The notes beneath the pieces are model-generated. The model was not told the DNA's origin. It saw only the letters and a list, made by a program, of their open reading frames with translations, and did not search any database. This document shows positions 37,246-45,704 of a DNA stretch of 64,000 nucleotides, one piece after another. Position numbers and translations under genes: made by a program. Positions within the stretch are counted from its first letter, which is position 1, and every line of letters starts with the position of its first letter. Location: NCBI RefSeq assembly GCF_003443895.1, contig NZ_QQOA01000002.1:248001-312000 (forward strand). The letters run 5' to 3'. Origin of the DNA: Paraburkholderia phosphatilytica (lineage in GTDB: Bacteria > Pseudomonadota > Gammaproteobacteria > Burkholderiales > Burkholderiaceae).

Positions 37246-37585
37246 GAGCGGCGAACGAGAAAACGGAAGTGGCACGATAACGCGCGGGTCATGCAGTGGA
37301 TTGCATCGTCACATCGCATCGACGCCTGCACTGCAATGCATGAACCACGCGAACGAGCTTACGATTCTAGCGCAGCGAGTTCATGTCACCGCTACGCACC
37401 CGACTGCAACTTGTGCGCGCGCGACGTGCCGGGGCGTGCATGAGATGCGTACGTGCTCGCGTGCGTGTGATGCGAACACGCGATCAGAAGGCACGCGACG
37501 TCGCGACGGATCACGAAAGCAGGTAGCGAACACGGCAGCCTTCGACGGGCCCGGAACGCAAAAATGAAGCAGCGATTGAAAAGTG

Positions 37586-37614
37586 TTGCACCGCATCCGT
37601 GTTTATCCTATAAT
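37586..37614 (+). promoter_or_regulatory. Sigma-70 promoter of the initiator tRNA
   Basis: TTGCAC at 37586-37591, 17-base spacer, TATAAT at 37609-37614, about 16 bases before the mature tRNA. The rest of the 384-base gap from 37246 holds nothing recognised. Confidence 0.8.
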
Positions 37615-37629
37615 CTTTTCTTCGACGGA

Positions 37630-37706
<77 letters not shown>

Positions 37707-37733
37707 AAGCCTGAAAGCACCGTCGAACCAATG

Positions 37734-37757
37734 AACCCGCCTCCGTGCGGGTTTTTT
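37734..37757 (+). terminator. Terminator of the tRNA-fMet gene
   Basis: AACCCGC (37734-37740), loop CTCCGT, GCGGGTT (37747-37753), then a T-run to 37757. Confidence 0.85.
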
Positions 37758-38261
37758 GTTTTTCGCGCGAATCGCATCCATCGCGCGCGGATCGCGCCTG
37801 CGATTCGGTGCGGCCACGCCTTCCTTCTTCGCCTGCGACGCACGCCCCGCGCGTGAGTGATCGCGCCAGCAAAACAAAACCACACGCGCCGTTCCTCCGA
37901 TCCAGCCAGGGTCGTCCTCACCCCGCTCAACACTCCTCCACGCCTCCCCTATCGCCCGTACGCGCAATCGCCAGCTTTTCAGACTGGTCCGATAGCGCAC
38001 AGCACCAGCACCACGCAAGCATCGTCAATTAGGGCTGGAGCACAGCCCGACTTGTCGCCGGCCGCGGTTCGGCCGGTCGTTTTGGTTTGTTCGTGGAGGC
38101 ATGGAGATGAGGGACAAGCAGGAAGGTAGAAACACGATGCGCGCGTCCGCGATGTGCGGCGCACGTACCGGGCGCGTTGACGATTGCGGGCTGTCGGACT
38201 GCCTGAATACTCGTGATACGAGCGAGTCATCGCGCACGAACGTCGTGGAGAAATCAGCCCA
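37758..38261. other. About 500 bases of non-coding DNA leading into the island
   Basis: Several short frames (for example plus 38101-38328, minus 38025-38396) lack ribosome sites and family features. Composition drifts from GC-rich to AT-richer towards the PAAR gene. No attachment-site copy of the tRNA 3' end was found here. Confidence 0.35.
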
Positions 38262-38846
38262 ATTACGATCTACTACGCAATCGTCGAGGGCGATCCGCTC
38301 GACAACGGGCACGGCGGTAAAGTGCTGACCGGCTCGGAATTTTCGCTCATCGACTACGACGAAGGTCGCCCACGACAACGAGCTTATCTGGGCCACAAAG
38401 CATGGTGCGGCGTCTGCCAGTCGGCCGGAGCAATCATCGCTCGGGCAGGCATTCCGGATTCGCTCAGAGGCTACGACGAACGGTTAGGGGCATTCGAAGC
38501 AGTCGACGGCGATGTCGTCCTCTGCAACTGCGAGCACCGTCCGCGCGTCATGGCGTGCTACGGATGCAGTGTCGCCTACATCGACGAAGCAGACGACTCG
38601 ACCCTCGACTCGTATTCAGTTGATGAATCAAGCGCGACCTACGACCAGCAGGTCGTGGTAAGCGTCCCCCATGCTTCCGCGTTCGGCTACCCGTACCTGA
38701 TCGAAATGACGGACGGAAGAACCGCTTGCGGCCGAGTAGATAGCAGCGGCCACCTACCTCGCGTCTACACCGACGACGAAGACGCGTACTCGATTCATTG
38801 GGGCGAGGAAGCCTTGAGCCATGAAGGGTGGACTCATGCCGAATAG
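38262..38846 (+). CDS. PAAR-domain-like T6SS protein with apparent ATT start
   Basis: 194 residues if read from ATT 38262. The N-terminus (TIYYAIVEGDPLDNGHGGKV) and GHKAWCGVCQSAGAIIA, then VDGDVVLCNCEHRPRV, follow the Cys-containing PAAR pattern of Burkholderia proteins that cap the T6SS spike and carry effectors. No ATG, GTG or TTG occurs in frame between the stop at 38214 and GTG 38322. A start at GTG 38322 would delete about 20 conserved residues, while GGAG lies 11 bases before the ATT. The C-terminal 90 acidic residues are unassigned. The gene overlaps tae4 by 11 bases, so the two probably form a delivery/effector pair. Confidence 0.7.
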   Translation: MTIYYAIVEGDPLDNGHGGKVLTGSEFSLIDYDEGRPRQRAYLGHKAWCGVCQSAGAIIARAGIPDSLRGYDERLGAFEAVDGDVVLCNCEHRPRVMACYGCSVAYIDEADDSTLDSYSVDESSATYDQQVVVSVPHASAFGYPYLIEMTDGRTACGRVDSSGHLPRVYTDDEDAYSIHWGEEALSHEGWTHAE

Positions 38847-39453
38847 GAAGACCGTTGTACGCACGAACAACACGCCAGGCTCGATCAAGGAAGTGCCGCT
38901 CAAGGCCGTGACGTTCGCCGAGCTGTGGGACAACTATCCGAGCGGCAATCCCTACAACAACCCGGCCTACCCGAATCAATGTGCGATTCGCATGAGCGTG
39001 ACGCTTCGTCGAGTCGGGATCGAAATGAAGTCTTTCTCGGTGAACCTGATTCGCCCAATGAACGGTGACAAGATCGGGCGAATCCTGCTGGACGGAAAAC
39101 CAACGGCGACGCGTGCCGATGAAATGGCGCAATGGCTCAAGTTGCAACCGTTCGCAGGTTTGCCCAAGCCTGAGAACGTTACAGGAGTGGACTGGCAAAC
39201 GAAGGTCAAAGGCCGCACAGGCATCATCGAGTTCTCGCGCTACTGGACGCGCGACGGCGAGAGCGCAGCGAACGCCAGCGGCGGGCATATTGATCTATGG
39301 AACGGAAGCCGCCTCACGATTTCAAGCGCTCAAGGACTTCTAGATGTCATCGGGCGTGGCATTGGCTTGCAGAGCGCTCACGTTCCGCGCACAAACGTTG
39401 GCTACTCCGATCTGCGCAGGTCAAAGTCGATTCTGTTCTGGGAAATCAAGTGA
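38836..39453 (+). CDS. tae4: T6SS amidase effector, Tae4 family
   Basis: 205 residues from ATG 38836 (ATG 38821 would add five). The catalytic Cys49 is in YPNQCAIRMS and His151 in SGGHIDLWNG, the NlpC/P60-like pair of Tae4 amidases. Tae4 enzymes cleave the D-Glu/mDAP bond of peptidoglycan peptides after T6SS delivery to a neighbour's periplasm; no signal peptide is seen, as expected for direct injection. The stop overlaps the next gene by GTGA, typical of effector-immunity coupling. PAAR gene upstream supports T6SS delivery. Confidence 0.88.
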   Translation: MPNRKTVVRTNNTPGSIKEVPLKAVTFAELWDNYPSGNPYNNPAYPNQCAIRMSVTLRRVGIEMKSFSVNLIRPMNGDKIGRILLDGKPTATRADEMAQWLKLQPFAGLPKPENVTGVDWQTKVKGRTGIIEFSRYWTRDGESAANASGGHIDLWNGSRLTISSAQGLLDVIGRGIGLQSAHVPRTNVGYSDLRRSKSILFWEIK

Positions 39454-39773
39454 AGCGCTTCGCCGTCGGCATGGGTGGATTCCTCTACGGACTGTTCATT
39501 ACCTGGTCATGTCTGGTGGAACTAAGCCGCCTGGATTGGTTTCGCGATCCACATCGGATCACCCACGGGTGCACTGAGTTAGGTCATTGCCCATTTCCCT
39601 GGTATAACTGGCCGATAGTTTTCGCGTTCATTCTCGGCCCAGCGACGGTGAGCGCGGCACTTAACGCGTATGCATGGCACCGATGGAGCCTGAAACATTG
39701 GACCTGCTACGCGGCATCCATGACTGGCCTGGTTGTCGCCCTTTACTTTGGTAGTGCGTTCTTCATTCGCTAG
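39450..39773 (+). CDS. Putative membrane immunity protein 1 for the Tae4 effector
   Basis: 107 residues starting at GTG, overlapping the tae4 stop by GTGA. Three membrane helices (about residues 6-24, 52-72, 84-104). The loop of about 27 residues between helices 1 and 2 holds C-x5-C (HGCTELGHC), and the basic WHRWSLKHW lies between helices 2 and 3. By the positive-inside rule the Cys loop faces the periplasm, where the amidase acts. The next gene encodes a paralog. Known Tai4 immunity proteins are soluble periplasmic proteins, so immunity is inferred from position, not family. Confidence 0.7.
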   Translation: MKRFAVGMGGFLYGLFITWSCLVELSRLDWFRDPHRITHGCTELGHCPFPWYNWPIVFAFILGPATVSAALNAYAWHRWSLKHWTCYAASMTGLVVALYFGSAFFIR

Positions 39774-39783
39774 CCAGCACCCC

Positions 39784-39850
39784 AAGCCCCGCAGATGCGG
39801 GGCTTCTTCATTCAAGCTTGGGAAATCACATGAAGCACATCGCGTGGTCC
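39784..39850 (+). repeat. Cassette repeat, copy B (hairpin plus leader of immunity gene 2)
   Basis: Begins AAGCCCCGCAGATGCGGGGC (perfect 8-bp stem at 39785-39804), then TTCTTCATTC, a ribosome site GGGAAATCAC and the start ATGAAGCACATCGCG. The end matches the tae4 tail/immunity 1 start (GGGAAATCAAGTGAAGCGC at 39440-39458), the whole matches copy C at 40172. Confidence 0.85.
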
Positions 39851-40159
39851 ATCGCTTACCTGTGCATCGGTGTCGTTTTGTCTTGGCAATCGGCGGTATG
39901 GATTAGTCGATTTTCGCAGTGGCGATCATGGTCACAGTTCAGCACGCACTGGCATGATTGCTGGGACATTGAGCATTGCAACGTGTCGGCATTCGGCTAT
40001 GCCTTCATCGTCGCGTTCCTCGTTGCCCCGAGCGCGACATGGGCGATTGCAGGATTCAGGCAAGCTAACAGCACCTCGTCGCGAGCGTGGACGGCGTTAC
40101 GACTTGCTTTAGGTACGGTCTGCTTCAATCCGGTCTGCTACGTCGCTGTATGGCCTTGA
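39830..40159 (+). CDS. Putative membrane immunity protein 2 (paralog of 39450-39773)
   Basis: 109 residues with the same layout: helix 1 (about 5-25), a periplasmic-side loop holding C-x5-C (HDCWDIEHC), helix 2 (FGYAFIVAFLVAPSATWAI) and helix 3. The shared order of SR-x3-W, C-x4-HC and the F-x-V-A/F-F-x2-x-P segment shows common ancestry with immunity protein 1, though the sequences have diverged strongly. ATG 39830 follows GGGAAATCAC. Likely a duplicated immunity gene that has diverged, perhaps towards other Tae4 variants. Confidence 0.65.
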   Translation: MKHIAWSIAYLCIGVVLSWQSAVWISRFSQWRSWSQFSTHWHDCWDIEHCNVSAFGYAFIVAFLVAPSATWAIAGFRQANSTSSRAWTALRLALGTVCFNPVCYVAVWP

Positions 40160-40171
40160 CCTTGCAGCACG

Positions 40172-40238
40172 AAGCCCCGCAATCGCGGGGCTTCTTCATT
40201 CCAGCCTTGAAAATCAAGTGAAGCACGTCGCGATGGAG
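40172..40238 (+). repeat. Cassette repeat, copy C (hairpin plus leader)
   Basis: Begins AAGCCCCGCAATCGCGGGGC (8-bp stem at 40173-40192), TTCTTCATTC, then TGAAAATCAAGTGAAGCACG. About 60 bases align with copy B with few differences; the hairpin probably also terminates the preceding gene. Confidence 0.85.
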
Positions 40239-40286
40239 TCGACGAACTATCGTGCGGCCGGCGATATACCGAAGCAGTATGAGTAG
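40218..40286 (+). pseudogene. 22-codon remnant of a third immunity cassette
   Basis: GTG 40218 opens VKHVAMESTNYRAAGDIPKQ and stops at 40286. The first four codons parallel MKHIA of immunity protein 2, after which similarity is lost, so a third gene copy seems deleted or replaced just past its start. Confidence 0.55.
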
Positions 40287-40680
40287 GCGCGTGGACGACC
40301 TTTCTAACTAACGCGTGCGCCTCACACCTCATGCCTCCCGCATCAGGCGTTCCGAATGCAGCATGCGAAAATTCCGGAAACGCATTCGCGGGTCCAGTTG
40401 CGCGTATCGGCCGGAATATACTCTGATCGCTGCCGCCGCAACGGTAGTCAGGTTTGACAGCCTGGAGCCCTACACCCCGCACGTTCGCATGAGCGTGCCG
40501 CTGCCTTTGCGCGTCTGTTGATTCCACAATGGGCGGCCCTTGGCGGGGAGGCCTTCGGGCCTACCGGTTTTGGTGTGGCACCGGTCTGTCAACCCCGCTT
40601 CGTGCCCGCTCACCCTCGTTGTGTCCAGTGCTGCGGGCTGCACTCCAACCCAGATAGACCGGCATCAACGGATCGTAGAC
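40287..40680. other. Intergenic region with a possible ash-like leader
   Basis: Mostly non-coding. From GTG 40540 a frame reads MAGRPSGLPVLVWHRSVNP and runs without a stop into the next gene. The AG-x-PSG-PV ... SVNP pattern resembles the N-terminus of phage-associated Ash-family leaders. Whether it is translated is unclear. Confidence 0.35.
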
Positions 40681-41154
40681 ATGACAACAAAGTTAGGACA
40701 ACGGCGAATTTTTTCGCTGGAATCACGGAATGCAGAGCTTTGCCGAATCACCAATCGCATGCGCAACGAAAAAGACGACATCCACACACTGATCATCGCT
40801 CGCCGTAGTCGCGATCCGACGATCGCAATCCATCGTGGACGGAGGTTCACCCAGATCATGAGGAATCAAACCGCTGCCCAAGTTCACGACCTGAACGCAC
40901 AACGCCTCGCGGCCATCGAAGCAGCAAGCCAGCACGTTACCGAAGTCGGCGCGCGGCTGATCGCACGACTGATGCAAATCCGGGTGCTCGCCAGTGCGGT
41001 GGCACGGAGCGATCAGCCACCCCCCGTGCGGGATGCGGTCATCGCCGCTCTCGGCACCGTGGCGAAGCACGCAGAAGTCGAAATCGAGTACGACATCATG
41101 CAACTGGAGAAGCGATGCACGCGGGCGCGCGCGGCATGCAACAAATCTGCATAG
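40681..41154 (+). CDS. Hypothetical island protein, possibly phage-derived
   Basis: 157 residues from ATG 40681; the same frame extends back to GTG 40540 (204 residues with an Ash-like N-terminus). Basic, mostly alpha-helical by pattern (ESRNAELCRITNRMRNEKDD, then AAQVHDLNAQRLAAIEAASQ), so coiled-coil is likely. No family recognised. A hairpin without T-run (41180-41207) separates it from the convergent gene. Confidence 0.5.
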   Translation: MTTKLGQRRIFSLESRNAELCRITNRMRNEKDDIHTLIIARRSRDPTIAIHRGRRFTQIMRNQTAAQVHDLNAQRLAAIEAASQHVTEVGARLIARLMQIRVLASAVARSDQPPPVRDAVIAALGTVAKHAEVEIEYDIMQLEKRCTRARAACNKSA

Positions 41155-41217
41155 AAACACCGAGACGAATTGCTAGACCGGGCGGGAAGACTGCACGCGA
41201 CCCGCCCTCGCGTTCAA

Positions 41218-41712
41218 TCAACCCGTATTGATGGAATAGAGATCGTGCAAAAACTCGCTCTGCTGCTTGCGGATCGAATAGTGGCAACGTGTTGTCACCA
41301 CGTCGTAACGATTTCGATGCGTTTTAGGTGGGACATCAATCTTCCACGCATACGAAAATTCGACGGCCATGTCGCAGGATGCAACGACGTCGTCCTGCCT
41401 TCGCATATATCGGTCAAGTTCAGCCTTGTTTGCATCGCTCAAACCGCGCGCTTGCTTGATCGCGTTTGCCGTTTTCCGACTGTCTGTTTCAAGGCGCTTT
41501 GAATTCGCCTCATAGCAATCGAAATCCGCTAGCCCGCCACCACCAAGATGCCCCATGCAATTCGAAGCGTTAATGGTATCGCCCGCGTATGCAGGTTGGA
41601 ATGTCCAGAGGACCATCACTATCGCAGATCGATAGATGACGCCCGCATCATGACTCAAGACGAAGATGAGACGTTTGACGTGGCGCCCTGTTCGTTGCTT
41701 CACGGGTTGCAT
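41218..41712 (-). CDS. Secreted Cys-containing hypothetical protein, LprI/DUF1311-like pattern
   Basis: 164 residues from ATG 41712 (GTG 41703 and ATG 41775 are alternatives). A late hydrophobic segment (SAIVMVLWTFQPAYAG) looks like a signal peptide. The mature part has four Cys (NCMG, FDCYEA, ASCDMA, TRCHYS) spaced as in small periplasmic lysozyme-inhibitor-like LprI/DUF1311 proteins. Given the adjacent amidase effector, a periplasmic protective role is possible but only inferred. Convergent with the 40681 gene. Confidence 0.45.
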   Translation of the reverse strand: MQPVKQRTGRHVKRLIFVLSHDAGVIYRSAIVMVLWTFQPAYAGDTINASNCMGHLGGGGLADFDCYEANSKRLETDSRKTANAIKQARGLSDANKAELDRYMRRQDDVVASCDMAVEFSYAWKIDVPPKTHRNRYDVVTTRCHYSIRKQQSEFLHDLYSINTG

Positions 41713-41971
41713 CGTAGCTCGCGGTCTCGAATATGAGCGGACGGCAATATGTCCAAGGTGCAGACGCAAACGCACAGGAACGGGAATCCTGCGTTTGCGA
41801 GCTTCACCGGAGCGGTAGGCGCTCGCGCGATTCTCATCCGGCCCTCACGAGGATAACATTACATTTACCATTCATCTCGATTCCAACCGGCCGTATCCGC
41901 CCCCACCGCCAAACCCCGGCCAACCCGCCCCCCGGTGATACACTCGCATCACCGTTCATCGCCCTCTTCCC

Positions 41972-42517
41972 ATGAAATTCTGTTCAGTCTGCGGCAACGC
42001 GGTCAGCTTGAGCATTCCGCCCGGCGACAACCGCGAGCGCTTCGTGTGCGCGTCGTGCGGCACCGTGCACTATCAGAATCCACGCAACGTGGTCGGCACC
42101 GTTCCCGTGTGGGACGACAAGGTGCTGCTGTGCCGCCGCGCGATCGAACCGCGCTACGGCTACTGGACGCTGCCGGCCGGCTTCATGGAAATGGGCGAGA
42201 CCACCGCCGAAGCCGCGGCACGCGAAACGCTCGAGGAAGCCGGCGCGCGCGTCGAGGTGCAAACCCTGTTCTCGCTGCTGAACGTGCCGCACGTGCACCA
42301 GGTGCATCTGTTCTATCTCGCGCGGCTGCTCGATCTCGACGTCGAAGCCGGCGAGGAAAGCCTCGAAGTGAAGCTCTTCGAGGAACACGAAATTCCGTGG
42401 GACGACATCGCGTTTCCGACCGTCGGCCAGACGCTGCGGTTCTTCTTCGCCGACCGCGAGTCGGGCAATTACGGGCTGCACACCGGCGACATTCTCCGTT
42501 CGCTGCGCGACGGCTGA
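41972..42517 (+). CDS. Nudix hydrolase with N-terminal zinc ribbon
   Basis: 181 residues. Zinc-ribbon Cys pairs CSVC (4-7) and CASC (27-30), then the Nudix box [20 protein letters not shown] followed by AGA, complete for GX5EX7REUXEEXGU. It hydrolyses a nucleoside diphosphate derivative, with NADH or ADP-ribose pyrophosphatase-like activity possible. Confidence 0.92.
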   Translation: MKFCSVCGNAVSLSIPPGDNRERFVCASCGTVHYQNPRNVVGTVPVWDDKVLLCRRAIEPRYGYWTLPAGFMEMGETTAEAAARETLEEAGARVEVQTLFSLLNVPHVHQVHLFYLARLLDLDVEAGEESLEVKLFEEHEIPWDDIAFPTVGQTLRFFFADRESGNYGLHTGDILRSLRDG

Positions 42518-42569
42518 ACGCACGGTCTTTACCAGGTTCACCACCGGGTTTTCAAATTGCCCGGTTTTC

Positions 42570-42601
42570 AAGCTTCAAAGCTTCAAAGCTTCAAAGCTTC
42601 A
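42570..42601 (+). repeat. 8-bp tandem repeat AAGCTTCA x4
   Basis: Four perfect AAGCTTCA units, followed by a further degenerate CAAGCTTC, in the 122-base gap before aat. Slippage-prone, 39 bases upstream of the aat start codon, so copy number could influence aat transcription or translation. Confidence 0.9.
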
Positions 42602-42639
42602 CAAGCTTCTTCACCGCATCAAATCGACTGACACCCAGC

Positions 42640-43413
42640 ATGGTTCCCTGGCTCGGACCCGACGATCCGTTTCCGTCCGTCGAGCGCGCGCTCGGCGCAA
42701 CGAGCGGCGCGCCGGGCCTGCTCGCCGCGAGCGCGGACCTGCTGCCGTCACGCCTCGTCGACGCCTACCAGCGCGGCATTTTCCCGTGGTATTCGGATGG
42801 CCAGCCGGTGCTGTGGTGGAGCCCCGATCCGCGCATGGTGCTGCGCCCCGCGGAGTTCAGGCTGTCGCCGTCGCTGAGAAAAACGCTGAAGCGCGTGCTG
42901 CGCGACGACGCATGGGAAATCCGCGTCGACGACAACTTCGGCGCCGTGATGCGCGCGTGCGCCGAGACGCCGCGGCGCGGCCAGCGCGGCACGTGGATCA
43001 CCGGCGACGTGATCGAGGCGTACTCGTCGCTGCACCGTGCGGGCAATGCGCACAGCATCGAAACGTGGCACGAGGGCGCGCGCGTGGGCGGCCTGTATGG
43101 CGTGTCGCTCGGCAAGATGTTCTTCGGCGAATCGATGTTCGCGCATGCCACCGATGCATCGAAGATCGCGCTCGCGGCGCTGGTTTGCCACTTGCGACGT
43201 CACGAAATAGAAATGATAGACTGCCAGCAGAACACGTCGCATCTGGCGTCGCTCGGCGGCCGCGAGATCGCACGCAAGACGTTCATCGCGCATGTGCGCG
43301 CGTCGGTCGATGCCTCGCCCATTCCCTGGCGCTTCGACAAGACCGTGCTGCACGAGATCGTCACGCGAGGCGTGAACGACGGTTCCGGTCCGCCCATCCG
43401 CGAGGCCTGCTGA
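42640..43413 (+). CDS. aat: Leucyl/phenylalanyl-tRNA-protein transferase
   Basis: 257 residues, usual length. [49 protein letters not shown] and [18 protein letters not shown] are all family signatures. It adds Leu or Phe to N-terminal Arg/Lys to make ClpAP degrons. ATG 42640 gives [12 protein letters not shown], the family start, although the ribosome site is weak. Confidence 0.96.
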   Translation: MVPWLGPDDPFPSVERALGATSGAPGLLAASADLLPSRLVDAYQRGIFPWYSDGQPVLWWSPDPRMVLRPAEFRLSPSLRKTLKRVLRDDAWEIRVDDNFGAVMRACAETPRRGQRGTWITGDVIEAYSSLHRAGNAHSIETWHEGARVGGLYGVSLGKMFFGESMFAHATDASKIALAALVCHLRRHEIEMIDCQQNTSHLASLGGREIARKTFIAHVRASVDASPIPWRFDKTVLHEIVTRGVNDGSGPPIREAC

Positions 43414-43509
43414 GTGGGCACTAAAAGCGGGCCTACGTAGCGGGCCAGTTGAGCGGACGTGATGCGCGCAACCGGACCGGCAACCCAGGACGCTTCGAGA
43501 GCTGCTAAC

Positions 43510-44340
43510 GTGACTCACCCCAACGAGCTGCCGCTTTCACCGCTTTCGGCGCTGCAATTCTATGCAACAGCGCCCTACCCCTGCAGCTATCTCGATGGCC
43601 GCATCGCGCGCTCGCAGGTCGCCACGCCCAGCCATCTGATCAACTCCGACGTCTACACCGATCTCGTCAAGGCAGGCTTTCGCCGCTCCGGCGTCTTCAC
43701 GTACCGCCCCTATTGCGACGGCTGCCGCGCGTGCGTGCCGGTGCGCGTGCCGGTCGAACGCTATACGCCGAACCGCACACAGCGCCGCGTGTGGAAGCGC
43801 CACGGCGATCTCGTCGCCACCGTCGCGCCGCTGCACTACGACGAAGAGCACTATGCGCTCTACATGCGCTACCAGTCCGCGCGCCATGCGGGCGGCGGCA
43901 TGGATCGCGACAGCCGCGACCAGTACGAACAGTTCCTGCTCCAGAGCCGCATCAACTCGCGGCTCGTCGAGTTCCGCGAGCCGCCGCGCGAAGGCGGCCC
44001 GCACGGCGAACCCGCCGCGCGCGGCGCACTGCGGATGATCAGTATGATCGACATCCTCGGCGACGGCCTCTCGTCCGTGTACACGTTCTTCGATCCGGAC
44101 GACGCGCACGCGAGCTTCGGTACCTACAACATCCTCTGGCAGATCGAGCAGGCGCGCAGCCTGAAGCTGCCCTACGTGTACCTTGGCTACTGGATCCGCG
44201 AGAGCCCGAAAATGGCGTACAAGGCGAATTTCCGGCCGCTGGAAGGGCTGTTCGACGGCAACTGGGCGGTGCTCGATCCCGAAGCGCCCGAACCGCCGCC
44301 CGTCGACGCCGCAATGGGCCGCCGCCCGACCCGCCTGTGA
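43510..44340 (+). CDS. bpt: Aspartate/glutamate leucyltransferase (Bpt)
   Basis: 276 residues. N-terminal [17 protein letters not shown], the Cys pair [13 protein letters not shown], and C-terminal [20 protein letters not shown] mark the arginyl/leucyltransferase family. It adds Leu to N-terminal Asp/Glu. GTG 43510 gives the family start [13 protein letters not shown] 43459 would add 17. Next to aat, so both N-degron transferases are adjacent. Confidence 0.94.
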   Translation: MTHPNELPLSPLSALQFYATAPYPCSYLDGRIARSQVATPSHLINSDVYTDLVKAGFRRSGVFTYRPYCDGCRACVPVRVPVERYTPNRTQRRVWKRHGDLVATVAPLHYDEEHYALYMRYQSARHAGGGMDRDSRDQYEQFLLQSRINSRLVEFREPPREGGPHGEPAARGALRMISMIDILGDGLSSVYTFFDPDDAHASFGTYNILWQIEQARSLKLPYVYLGYWIRESPKMAYKANFRPLEGLFDGNWAVLDPEAPEPPPVDAAMGRRPTRL

Positions 44341-44496
44341 CGACGGTGCTGCAAAGCGAACCGCACAGCAAACCGCACAGCGAACCACGCAGCAAACCGC
44401 ACGTCCAGCCAGATACCTCATCGCCGAGCCGTTCGTCCCGATAAAGCCGGTAAAATAGCGGGTTCTCATTTTCCGCCGCCCGGCTTCGTCCCTCCC

Positions 44497-45528
44497 GTGT
44501 TCAGCTCCCTTTATCCGCTCGTACGCGCCCGCCTCTTTCGCATGGACGCGGAAGACGCGCATCACCTGACCTTGCGCGCGCTGTGCGCCGCCGGCCGCAC
44601 CGGTCTTGCCGGCATGCTCGGCACCCACGTGCCCGACGCGCCGCGCACCGTGATGGGCCTCACGTTCCGCAACCCGGTCGGGCTCGCGGCCGGGCTCGAC
44701 AAGGACGGCGCGTGCATCGACGGGCTCGCCGCGCTCGGCTTCGGCTTCATCGAGGTCGGCACGGTGACGCCGCGCGCGCAGCCGGGCAATCCGCGTCCGC
44801 GCATGTTCCGCCTGCCGCAGGCGAACGCGCTGATCAACCGGATGGGCTTCAACAACGCGGGCGTCGACGAGTTCGTGCAGAACGTGCAGGCCGCGCGCTA
44901 TCGCGGCGTGCTCGGCCTCAACATCGGCAAGAACGCGGACACGCCGATCGAGCGCGCCGCCGAAGATTACCTGTACTGCCTCGAACGCGTGTACCCGTTC
45001 GCGAGCTACGTGACGGTCAACATCTCGTCGCCGAACACGAAGAACCTGCGCCAGCTGCAGGGCGCGGGCGAGCTCGACGCGCTGCTGTCGGCGCTAAAGG
45101 ACAAGCAGCAGCGTCTCGCCGACCTGCACGGCAAGCTGGTGCCGCTCGCGCTGAAGATCGCGCCCGATCTCGACGACGAGCAGGTGAAGTCGATTGCCGA
45201 CACGCTGCTGCGCCATCGCTTCGAAGCCGTGATCGCGACCAACACCACGCTGTCGCGCACCGCGGTCGCGGGCCTGCCGCATGGCGACGAAGCCGGCGGT
45301 CTGTCCGGGCGGCCGGTGTTCGATGCATCGAACGAAGTGATCCGCCGGCTGCGCGCGGAACTCGGCGACGCGGTACCGATCATCGGGGTTGGCGGCATCT
45401 TCTCCGGCGAGGACGCGCGCGCTAAACTCGCCGCGGGCGCATCGCTCGTCCAGCTGTACACCGGCTTCATCTATCGCGGCCCGGCGCTCGTGGCCGAATG
45501 CGCGCGAGCGCTGGCGAATGGCCGCTGA
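44497..45528 (+). CDS. pyrD: Dihydroorotate dehydrogenase, class 2 (quinone)
   Basis: 343 residues. N-terminal hydrophobic helix ([20 protein letters not shown]), [32 protein letters not shown] with the class 2 catalytic Ser, and [12 protein letters not shown]. Oxidises dihydroorotate to orotate with quinone reduction at the inner membrane. GTG start. Confidence 0.96.
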   Translation: MFSSLYPLVRARLFRMDAEDAHHLTLRALCAAGRTGLAGMLGTHVPDAPRTVMGLTFRNPVGLAAGLDKDGACIDGLAALGFGFIEVGTVTPRAQPGNPRPRMFRLPQANALINRMGFNNAGVDEFVQNVQAARYRGVLGLNIGKNADTPIERAAEDYLYCLERVYPFASYVTVNISSPNTKNLRQLQGAGELDALLSALKDKQQRLADLHGKLVPLALKIAPDLDDEQVKSIADTLLRHRFEAVIATNTTLSRTAVAGLPHGDEAGGLSGRPVFDASNEVIRRLRAELGDAVPIIGVGGIFSGEDARAKLAAGASLVQLYTGFIYRGPALVAECARALANGR

Positions 45529-45704
45529 CCGCCGCATCCGCGCTGGAGGAGACACCAGCGCTACAAGCAGGCCGCCCGCGGGCGCATTGCTTGCAACGGC
45601 ATATAGGCATAGACAAACGATATTTATCAGCCGATTGATTTTTCGTTATTCTCGCGGCTGATTCATTGCCCATCTCGGGACGTACAAAAAGAGGAACTCC
45701 ATCC

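Noticed and set aside
38322-38846. GTG 38322 as PAAR gene start
   Set aside because: It drops about 20 conserved N-terminal residues and has no ribosome site; kept only as alternative to ATT 38262.
39784-40238. CRISPR array
   Set aside because: Only two repeat copies, about 390 bases apart with genes between them; they are gene leaders with hairpins.
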